From: Clostridiales bacterium
GTDB taxonomy: Bacteria > Bacillota > Clostridia > Tissierellales > Sedimentibacteraceae
Reading direction: 5' to 3'
DNA length: 5,078 nucleotides
Assembly: GCA_003487955.1 (NCBI GenBank)
Contig: DNNJ01000041.1
Span: 1-5,078, forward strand
Shown here: piece by piece, positions 1 to 5,078 of the stretch
How positions within the stretch are numbered: position 1 is the stretch's first letter
Layout: each line of letters begins with the position of its first letter
The notes under the pieces: generated by a model
Database searches by the model: none
What the model was told of the DNA's origin: nothing
The model's input: the letters and a program-made list of their open reading frames with translations, nothing else
Translations under genes and position numbers: made by a program

Positions 1-527
1 ATATCCCCTTGCTTGTAAAAATGCTTCTTAAAAAGTTTCCATATGGAAATGAGATGGTAATAAGCAATGAAGTTTTAACAAAATTTATGGAATATGACTG
101 GCCGGGTAATGTTCGAGAGCTGGAAAATGTAATTGAGTATCTGTACAATTTAGCGGGCAGCAAAATTGAACTGAAAGATTTACCTTTAGACTTAGAAGAT
201 GGAAAGAAGCAACAAGATGTTCAGATTCAAGAACAACAAATACAAAATGAAACCACCCTTAAAGATTTAGAGAAGGAAATACCACTTCAAGATGTCCTTA
301 TTATACTTCGTGCTTTAAAGAATTCAAAAGACGAGGGCAATGCATATATAGGCCGCAAGAAATTGGCAGGATTATTGAATTATGAATTTACTGAGCAGAT
401 GATTAGAAGCCGCCTTGAAATACTATCACAAGCCGGCTTTGTAATCACCAAAAGAGGTCCTAAAGGAACTAGATTATTGTTAAATGGAGAGAAATACTTA
501 GATTTAATAGAGGGAATCCTATCTTAG
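1..527 (+). CDS. Sigma-54-dependent transcriptional activator, C-terminal part (5' end outside window)
   Basis: This is the end of a bacterial enhancer-binding protein, which uses ATP to open promoters bound by RNA polymerase carrying sigma-54. The frame is open to the left edge. The first bases read as the end of an Asp codon followed by IPLLV, which matches the RxDIPLL segment of the sigma-54 AAA+ domain, so the TTG at 9 is not a real start. Of 174 visible residues, 28-47 hold FMEYDWPGNVRELENVIEYL, whose Arg38 is the sensor II arginine of this family. A Gln-rich linker follows (about 67-83). The C-terminal part (about 93-168) lacks the usual Fis-type helix-turn-helix; it has IGRKKLAGLL, then IRSRLEILSQAGFV, then a GPKGTRLLLNGEKYL wing, so it reads as a winged helix. 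The sensory N-terminus and the Walker and GAFTGA motifs lie outside the window, so the signal is unknown. The gene converges on the peptidase gene. Confidence 0.9.
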   Translation, partial: IPLLVKMLLKKFPYGNEMVISNEVLTKFMEYDWPGNVRELENVIEYLYNLAGSKIELKDLPLDLEDGKKQQDVQIQEQQIQNETTLKDLEKEIPLQDVLIILRALKNSKDEGNAYIGRKKLAGLLNYEFTEQMIRSRLEILSQAGFVITKRGPKGTRLLLNGEKYLDLIEGILS

Positions 528-621
528 AGTTAATTAATCTAGATCCTTAAGGTTGACTCTTGGTCTTTTTCTACCAAAAACAAAATCCTACCAGTTTGAA
601 ACCTGTTGAAAAATAGCTATA
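528..621. other. Convergent intergenic spacer with a weak hairpin
   Basis: This 94-bp spacer separates the stop codons of two converging genes. It holds a short inverted repeat, TTGGT at 560-564 and ACCAA at 573-577, with an 8-nt loop. Its stem is only 5 bp, and neither strand has a clean T-run straight after it. It could be a weak bidirectional terminator, but it does not meet the usual criteria for an intrinsic one. Two small AT-rich palindromes (530-537 and 545-552) lie beside it. No small gene is evident. Confidence 0.3.
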
Positions 622-1728
622 TTAAACAATCATCAACTCAAGGACTAACTTAGAAAGTTTTTCAAATTCAATAATATTAAGTCTTTCTTTTGTAGTATGA
701 ACATTTTCTGTTCCCACGCTTAATACAACAGTATTAATTCCATTATTATTCAATATGTTAGCATCAAACCCGCCTGTAGAAAATGTTATATTAGAAGTCA
801 CTCCTATTTTTTCGTTTTTATTTTCAATAAATTTAACAAATTCATTATCTTTATCTATTGAAAATAATCTATTACCACATGAAATACTGTATTTTATAGA
901 AGCACCGTGCTTATCAGCTGATTTATTCAAACATTCAAGCATATGTTCTATTTGAAATTTAGCCTTATCTTCTGATAAGCTTCTTATTTCAAATTCCATT
1001 TCTACTTTGTCCTGAATTATATTTGTAGGTCCTTCCCCGGATATTGAGCCGATATTTGCAGTAGTCTCCTTATCAATTCTTAGTAATTTCATGGATGATA
1101 TAGCTTCCGATGCAACAATAATTGCATTTATCCCCTCTTCGGGAGAAGTTCCTGCATGTGATGCCTTGCCAGTTATTTTTACATCCATCTTATAAATACA
1201 AGGCGCCTGAATTATTATTTTTCCGGCAGCACCACTACTGTCTAATACAACAGCATTCTTGGATCTAATCAGATTGTAATCAAAATTTTTAGCACCTAAA
1301 AGCCCTATTTCCTCACAAACAGTAAATAGTATTTCTATTGGTCTGTTATTCAGATTATTTTCTTTAATAGTTTTTATAGCTTCAATTATAGCAGTTATGC
1401 CTGCTTTATCGTCTCCACCAAGTATCGTATTTTCACCACTTTTTATATAATTACCATCTATATTGGGAATAATTCCATTCCCAGGTATTACTGTATCCAT
1501 GTGTGCAGTAAACAATAACGGCTCTTCATTTTCATTGCCTTGAAGAAAAGCATAAATATTATTTGTACTAGATCCCGTCATCTTTCTTGTATCATCAGTG
1601 TGTATTTCAAGCCCCATATCTCCCAAATCATTTATTAGTTTTTCTGCTATAGCTTTTTCATTTTTTGATTCACTATCAATTTGCACATATTCCATAAATC
1701 TTGTAATCAATCTTTCTTTATTAATCAT
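622..1728 (-). CDS. M20 family metallopeptidase, peptidase T-like
   Basis: Predicted cytoplasmic zinc-dependent aminopeptidase that removes residues from short peptides. The 368 residues match the usual length of the PepT-like/YqjE group of family M20. The two-metal site looks complete: AHMDTV (His76, Asp78), GGDDKAG (bridging Asp106), TVCEEIG (general base Glu139 and ligand Glu140), VLDSSG (Asp163), and NVHTTKE near the C-terminus (His344). The inserted dimerisation domain, about residues 178-290, starts with ITGKASHAGTSPEEG; its His191 is the SHAG histidine that reaches the partner's active site in related enzymes. No signal peptide is seen. The ATG at 1728 has a purine-rich SD 12 nt upstream. 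The gene follows the transporter genes on the same strand after 97 nt with no convincing terminator, so it may be co-transcribed and act on imported peptides. True tripeptidase specificity cannot be told from sequence; M20 also includes dipeptidases and deacylases, but the VHTTKE ending favours the PepT-like group. Confidence 0.93.
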   Translation of the reverse strand: MINKERLITRFMEYVQIDSESKNEKAIAEKLINDLGDMGLEIHTDDTRKMTGSSTNNIYAFLQGNENEEPLLFTAHMDTVIPGNGIIPNIDGNYIKSGENTILGGDDKAGITAIIEAIKTIKENNLNNRPIEILFTVCEEIGLLGAKNFDYNLIRSKNAVVLDSSGAAGKIIIQAPCIYKMDVKITGKASHAGTSPEEGINAIIVASEAISSMKLLRIDKETTANIGSISGEGPTNIIQDKVEMEFEIRSLSEDKAKFQIEHMLECLNKSADKHGASIKYSISCGNRLFSIDKDNEFVKFIENKNEKIGVTSNITFSTGGFDANILNNNGINTVVLSVGTENVHTTKERLNIIEFEKLSKLVLELMIV

Positions 1729-1740
1729 AATAATTCCATA

Positions 1741-1748
1741 TCCTTTCT
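1741..1748 (-). promoter_or_regulatory. Ribosome binding site of the M20 peptidase gene
   Basis: On the minus strand AGAAAGGA is an 8-nt perfect match to the expected complement of the 16S rRNA 3' end. It lies 12 nt before the ATG at 1728, somewhat longer than usual. It uses the 5' half of the SD consensus, which partly accounts for the long spacing. It supports the chosen start; an ATG at the near edge of this site is out of frame and reaches a stop after four codons. Confidence 0.6.
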
Positions 1749-1825
1749 GCTTAATTATGCATAAACTTCTATAAAAACCTTACAGATGTTTATTTTTAAT
1801 AACTTGATATGAGGACTAAAACTAT

Positions 1826-2779
1826 CTAAATTAAATGGCATGCCACAAAATGCCCCGGCTCAATTTCTCTTAATTCAGGTTCTTGAATATTACACACTTC
1901 TTGAACATAATCACATCTTTTAGCGAATCTGCACACTTCTTTGGGGTTGATCGGCGAAGTAATTTCACCTTTAAGTACAATCATATCCTGCTTTTTCCTG
2001 ATATCCGGTATAGGTATCGATGAAATCAAAGCCTTTGTATATGGATGCATAGGATTACCAAAAAGCGCCTCTGAAGAAGCCTTTTCTACTATCTTCCCCA
2101 AATACATGACAGCTATATCATTTGAAATGTAATTTACAACTGACAAGTCATGAGTTATAAAAACATAAGTTAAGTCAAATTTTTCCTGCAATTCTTGCAG
2201 GAGATTGATTATCTGAGCTTGAATCGATACATCAAGAGCAGACACCGGTTCATCACATATAATAAACTTAGGATTAAATATTAAGGCTCTTGCGATTCCT
2301 ATTCTTTGCCTTCTACCTCCATCTAACTCATGTGGATATGTGTTAATCAGCCTTTGTGATAAACCCACTACTTCCATGATGTCACGCACCTTAGATAATC
2401 GTTCTTCACGTACTTTAATTATTTTATTTATTAATAAAGGCTCTTCAATTGCTTCCCCTACTGTCTTTCTTGGATCTAAAGATGAAAATGGATCTTGAAA
2501 AATTATTTGCATTTGTCTTCTCATATATCTCATATCTTTATTTGAGAGTTCTCTTATATTTTCACCATCAAAAATTATTTCACCATCAGTAGGCTCAATT
2601 AATCTTAATATGCACCTGCCAAGCGTCGATTTACCGCACCCTGATTCCCCAACAACTCCTAATGTTTGTCCATCGTAAATTTCGAATGAAACATTATCAA
2701 CAGCATGTAATAGGCCTTTAGAAACATTGAAATATTTTTTTAGATTTTTCACTTTTAGCATAGGTTCTTTTATTGACAT
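1826..2779 (-). CDS. oppF: Peptide ABC transporter ATP-binding protein, OppF/DppF type
   Basis: Second ATPase of a peptide-type ABC importer; it forms a heterodimer with the OppD-like protein under the membrane channel and couples ATP hydrolysis to uptake. In 317 residues, a normal length, one sees Walker [10 protein letters not shown] (44-52), Q-loop [10 protein letters not shown] (95-104), Walker B FIICDEP with Asp176 and catalytic Glu177, D-loop SALD (180-183) and the H-loop His210. The signature is LDGGR (152-156) instead of LSGGQ; the GAT and AGA codons are unambiguous. The C-terminal oligopeptide-transporter domain carries Cys283, Cys289, Cys296 and Cys314, in the spacing typical of this family. 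The ATG at 2779 starts 27 nt after the oppD stop. The OppF/DppF label rests on position and on the [11 protein letters not shown] and [12 protein letters not shown] segments. Dipeptide, oligopeptide or another substrate cannot be decided from the ATPase. Confidence 0.95.
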   Translation of the reverse strand: MSIKEPMLKVKNLKKYFNVSKGLLHAVDNVSFEIYDGQTLGVVGESGCGKSTLGRCILRLIEPTDGEIIFDGENIRELSNKDMRYMRRQMQIIFQDPFSSLDPRKTVGEAIEEPLLINKIIKVREERLSKVRDIMEVVGLSQRLINTYPHELDGGRRQRIGIARALIFNPKFIICDEPVSALDVSIQAQIINLLQELQEKFDLTYVFITHDLSVVNYISNDIAVMYLGKIVEKASSEALFGNPMHPYTKALISSIPIPDIRKKQDMIVLKGEITSPINPKEVCRFAKRCDYVQEVCNIQEPELREIEPGHFVACHLI

Positions 2780-2781
2780 AT

Positions 2782-2788
2782 GATCACC
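2782..2788 (-). promoter_or_regulatory. Unusual ribosome binding site of the OppF-like gene
   Basis: There is no AGGAGG before the ATG at 2779. Instead the minus strand reads GGTGATC, ending 2 nt before the start. This matches the distal part of the extended consensus AAGGAGGTGATC. Aligned to the anti-SD, its GG sits 7 nt before the ATG, the same spacing as the AGGAGG site of the preceding oppD gene. It supports the 2779 start over the out-of-frame ATG just upstream. Confidence 0.5.
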
Positions 2789-2806
2789 ATACCCTTATAA
2801 ATTTTA

Positions 2807-3820
2807 TTATTTATTTTCATTAACCTTTATATCATTAATATTTATCTGATTAATATTTGCTTCGGAGTATAAATGGCATTCAACAAAATGCTTATTATTA
2901 GCGGCATAAATTACCGCGGGTTTTTTTTGTTTGCAAATATCCATTGCAAATTCACATCTTGGATGAAATGTACATCCTTCCGGCAAATTACTTGGATCAG
3001 ACATTAATCCTTTAATCGGCTTTAATTTCTGTCCCCGTTTTTTAATATTAGGAAGAGAATTAAATAGTCCTTGAGTATAAGGGTGTTTAGTGTCTAAAAA
3101 TACATCTTCAATACTTCCATGTTCAAATATTCTCCCTGCATATATTATTGAAACTTCATCGCACATATTTGCTACTACTCCCAAATCGTGAGTAATCATT
3201 AAAATTGATGTATTATATTCAGATTTTAATTTTTTCATTAAGAGAAGCACTTGTGCTTGTATAGTGACATCTAAAGCTGTGGTTGGTTCATCTGCAATTA
3301 ATAATTTTGGATTGCAAGCTAATGCCATAGCTATGACAACCCTTTGCTTCATTCCTCCGGAAAATTGATGGGGGTATTCTATACCTCTATTTTTAGGTAT
3401 GCCTACCGTTTCAAGCATTCTCCCGGCTTCAATTAATGCATCTTCATGTTTCAAATTTTTATGCAATTCAAAGCTTTCTGCTATTTGGTCTTCTACTGTT
3501 AAAACAGGATTCAATGAAGTCATAGGATCCTGGAATATCATAGATATATCATTGCCCCTTACTTTTTCCATTTCTTCTTCGGATAAATTTAACACATCTA
3601 TATCATTTACCAATATTGTACCACTTTCTATTATGCCTGGAGGATCTGGTATAAGATTTAATATAGACCGTGCAGTTGTTGTCTTACCAGCTCCTGTTTC
3701 TCCTACTAATCCTAAGGTTTTGCCCTTTTCAATAGAAAGATTTATTCCATTTAATGCACGAATCACCTCATCATCAAGAACATATTTTACATGTAAATCC
3801 ATAATTTCTAACGCTTTCAT
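2807..3820 (-). CDS. oppD: Peptide ABC transporter ATP-binding protein, OppD/DppD type
   Basis: First ATPase of the peptide importer, acting on the cytoplasmic face with the OppF-like subunit. The 337 residues carry a full set of ATPase motifs: Walker A GETGAGKTT (40-48), Q-loop QDPMTSLNP (97-105), signature FSGGMKQR (153-160), Walker B LLIADEP with Asp177 and Glu178, D-loop TALD and H-loop His211. FSGGM is the normal signature of OppD/DppD proteins. The C-terminal family domain holds GCTFHPRC and later Cys296 and Cys315 in ECHL, so four cysteines are spaced as in the partner (283, 289, 296, 315). After that comes an Asn-rich tail of about 21 residues made partly of a five-residue repeat. The start is well supported: AGGAGG lies 7 nt before the ATG and overlaps the oppC stop codon, which indicates translational coupling. 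The gap to oppC is 11 nt. Confidence 0.96.
   Translation of the reverse strand: MKALEIMDLHVKYVLDDEVIRALNGINLSIEKGKTLGLVGETGAGKTTTARSILNLIPDPPGIIESGTILVNDIDVLNLSEEEMEKVRGNDISMIFQDPMTSLNPVLTVEDQIAESFELHKNLKHEDALIEAGRMLETVGIPKNRGIEYPHQFSGGMKQRVVIAMALACNPKLLIADEPTTALDVTIQAQVLLLMKKLKSEYNTSILMITHDLGVVANMCDEVSIIYAGRIFEHGSIEDVFLDTKHPYTQGLFNSLPNIKKRGQKLKPIKGLMSDPSNLPEGCTFHPRCEFAMDICKQKKPAVIYAANNKHFVECHLYSEANINQININDIKVNENK
2816..2860 (-). repeat. 15-nt tandem repeat, three units, at the 3' end of oppD
   Basis: Read on the minus strand, three consecutive 15-nt units encode ANINQ, ININD and IKVNE (residues 321-335). The first two share the 10-mer AAATATTAAT in the same place; the third is degenerate. 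The repeat keeps the reading frame and lies just before the stop, in a tail that extends past the conserved CHL end of the family domain. It looks like a small slippage-type expansion in AT-rich DNA, though chance similarity of Asn/Ile codons is possible. Confidence 0.5.
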
Positions 3821-3827
3821 ATAGTTG

Positions 3828-3833
3828 CCTCCT
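3828..3833 (-). promoter_or_regulatory. Ribosome binding site of oppD overlapping the oppC stop
   Basis: AGGAGG on the minus strand lies 7 nt before the oppD ATG and shares bases with the TAG stop of oppC (3832-3834). This fixes the oppD start and suggests that ribosomes ending oppC help start oppD. Confidence 0.85.
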
Positions 3834-4722
3834 ACCTAAGTCTTGGATCCAATGCATCTCTGAGCCCATCACCCAATAAATTGAGCGACAATATTAATAA
3901 CATAATTGCAAATCCAGGGAAGATAGCTAAATGACCGGCATCTCGTATATATCTTCTTCCACCGGAAAGCATTGACCCCCATTCCGGTACGGGTTCTTGA
4001 ATGCCTAACCCTAAAAAGCTAAGTCCTGAAATAGATAAAACTGCAAAAGCAACACGTAAAGTTGTTTGCACTATGATTGGAGCTAAACAATTGGGTATTA
4101 TATGTCTAATAATTATTTGATAATTACTAGCTCCAACGGCTTTAGATGCTTCTATAAATTCTTGATCCTTGAGGGTTATTACTGAACTCCTCATAATTCG
4201 TGCAAATTTAGGAACATTTGCAAGACCTATAGCTATTATAAGATTTAAATTACTGTTTCCTAATGCCGCTATAACTGCCATAGCAAATAATATGTTTGGA
4301 ATCGCTAATAAAATATCTAAAAATCTCATAATTACATTATCTATTATACCGCCATAATATCCGGCTACAGCACCAAGTGCTGTCCCAATGATTAGACCTA
4401 TACCAACCGTAATAACACCTGCGTATAGAGAAATCCTTGTTCCGTGGATAATCCTGGCGAAAATATCCCTGCCAAATTCATCTGTGCCAAACCAATGTTC
4501 GCTACTTGGGGGTTGAAGCCTATTTTTTATATCTTGCTTAATAACTACTTCTTTATAATCTGCAATAAAATCTGCAAATATAGATAATAAAACAAACATT
4601 ATTAATATTATCAATCCTAACATAGCAAATCTATTTTTTTTAAGTCTTCTCCATATTTCCTTCGTTTGACTCTGTTTCTTATATGGTTTGCTATTCTTAA
4701 TAACTTCCTCGCTTACACTCAT
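3832..4722 (-). CDS. oppC: Peptide ABC transporter permease, OppC/DppC type
   Basis: One of the two membrane subunits that form the channel of the peptide importer. The 296 residues are a normal length. A charged cytoplasmic N-terminus leads into the first membrane helix (about 33-54). The extracytoplasmic part contains the family-typical SSEHWFGTDEFGRDIFARII (74-92 region). Five further hydrophobic segments lie near 99-121, 134-154, 158-173, 217-239 and 267-285. The EAA loop, which docks on an ATPase, is EASKAVGASNYQIIIRHIIP (191-210). The C-terminus NLLGDGLRDALDPRLR is characteristic of DppC/OppC. The ATG at 4722 has GGAGGT (4731-4736) 8 nt upstream and lies 22 nt after the oppB stop. DppC-like features such as PVPEWGSML slightly favour a short-peptide system, but the substrate stays open. 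Confidence 0.96.
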   Translation of the reverse strand: MSVSEEVIKNSKPYKKQSQTKEIWRRLKKNRFAMLGLIILIMFVLLSIFADFIADYKEVVIKQDIKNRLQPPSSEHWFGTDEFGRDIFARIIHGTRISLYAGVITVGIGLIIGTALGAVAGYYGGIIDNVIMRFLDILLAIPNILFAMAVIAALGNSNLNLIIAIGLANVPKFARIMRSSVITLKDQEFIEASKAVGASNYQIIIRHIIPNCLAPIIVQTTLRVAFAVLSISGLSFLGLGIQEPVPEWGSMLSGGRRYIRDAGHLAIFPGFAIMLLILSLNLLGDGLRDALDPRLR

Positions 4723-4744
4723 CTTGCAATACCTCCAATCATTT

Positions 4745-5078
4745 TTATTTATACTGAGACTTTATTCTAGGATCAATAAACGCATATAGAATATCTACAA
4801 CTAAATTTACTAAACTAAAAAATACCGCAAATGTTATAAGCCCACCTAAAACTAGAGGTGTATCTTGGTTTTTTATAGAATCAACAATAAGCCTACCTAA
4901 TCCCGGCATGGCAAAAACTGTTTCAGTAAGCACAGCTCCACCTAAGTTTGTTCCCATTTCCAAGCCTATTACAGTAACTGTAGGTATTAAAGCATTATTT
5001 AAAGCATGTTTTCTTGTTATCATTTTTTTCGGTACACCTTTTGCTTTTGCCGTTGTAATATAATCCTGCCTTATAACT
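4745..5078 (-). CDS. oppB: Peptide ABC transporter permease, OppB/DppB type, C-terminal part (5' end outside window)
   Basis: C-terminal third of the other channel subunit; 110 residues are visible. The frame is open through the right edge. The residues before the Met codon at 5023, RQDYITTAKAKGVPKK, form the first half of the EAA loop, so that Met is internal and the real start lies beyond the window. The loop continues as KHALNNALIPTVTVIGLEMG. Next come the conserved TETVFAMPGLGRLIVDSI segment and a last hydrophobic helix (about visible residues 76-98) ending in YAFIDPRIKSQYK, the usual DppB/OppB terminus. Full family members are about 305-340 residues, so roughly 200 are missing. As the first visible gene of the transcription unit, it places the promoter, and any binding-protein gene upstream, outside the window. 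Confidence 0.95.
   Translation of the reverse strand, partial: VIRQDYITTAKAKGVPKKMITRKHALNNALIPTVTVIGLEMGTNLGGAVLTETVFAMPGLGRLIVDSIKNQDTPLVLGGLITFAVFFSLVNLVVDILYAFIDPRIKSQYK

Noticed and set aside
9..527. A complete 172-residue protein starting at TTG 9
   Set aside because: The frame stays open to the window edge, and the codons before the TTG continue the conserved DIPLLV segment of a sigma-54 AAA+ domain, so the gene is 5'-truncated by the window.
560..577. Intrinsic terminator between the converging genes
   Set aside because: The stem is only 5 bp and no T-run follows it on either strand; it is recorded only as a weak hairpin within the spacer.
1729..1825. Sigma-54 (-24/-12) or sigma-A promoter for the peptidase gene
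   Set aside because: No GG-N10-GC pair fits on the minus strand. A CATAAT -10-like hexamer (1754-1759) has no acceptable -35 at 16-18 bp. A 10-bp palindrome (1755-1764) is AT-rich and could be chance.
2184..2202. Perfect 8-bp inverted repeat with a 3-nt loop inside oppF
   Set aside because: It arises from codons of a repeated Leu-Gln-Glu sequence (LQELQE) and has no T-run, so a terminator or regulatory role is not supported.
3399..3824. Plus-strand open frame of 141 residues opposite oppD
   Set aside because: It lies antisense to a well-conserved ATPase gene, resembles no known protein and has low-complexity Ser/Ile/Pro composition; it is a shadow of oppD. The other plus-strand frames at 755, 1941 and 4169 are rejected for the same reason.
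4745..5023. A complete 92-residue membrane protein starting at 5023
   Set aside because: The upstream in-frame codons encode the first half of the permease EAA loop, so this Met is internal to an OppB/DppB protein.

Overview
The window looks like chromosome from a low-G+C Gram-positive bacterium, most likely a Clostridia/Tissierellia-type anaerobe. The evidence is the strongly AT-rich coding DNA (about one third G+C by eye), purine-rich Shine-Dalgarno sites that match the Firmicutes anti-SD sequence, and protein types common in peptide- and amino-acid-fermenting clostridia. The species cannot be named from the sequence alone.

Layout. At the left edge (1-527, + strand) is the 3' part of a sigma-54-dependent activator gene: the end of the AAA+ domain, a Gln-rich linker and an unusual C-terminal winged-helix-like domain. 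A 94-bp spacer follows. Everything else is on the minus strand and is transcribed from right to left: the 3' end of an oppB/dppB permease gene (4745-5078, cut by the window edge), oppC/dppC (3832-4722), the ATPase genes oppD/dppD (2807-3820) and oppF/dppF (1826-2779), and an M20 metallopeptidase of the peptidase T-like type (622-1728). Gaps between the transporter genes are 22, 11 and 27 nt, so they form one operon. The peptidase lies 97 nt further on in the same direction and may be its last gene. No substrate-binding protein gene is visible; it would have to lie outside the window.

How the genes work together. The B, C, D and F products make the membrane channel and the two ATPases of a peptide/opine/nickel-type (PepT family) ABC importer. 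The cytoplasmic M20 peptidase would trim the imported short peptides to amino acids. The sigma-54 activator converges on this operon. I found no -24/-12 promoter in the 97-bp gap before the peptidase gene, so a regulatory link is not shown.

I see no undescribed system here; this is largely an ordinary metabolic region. The details worth a second look are the altered ABC signature (LDGGR for LSGGQ) in the OppF-like ATPase, the non-Fis C-terminal domain of the sigma-54 activator, and a small 15-nt tandem repeat at the 3' end of oppD.
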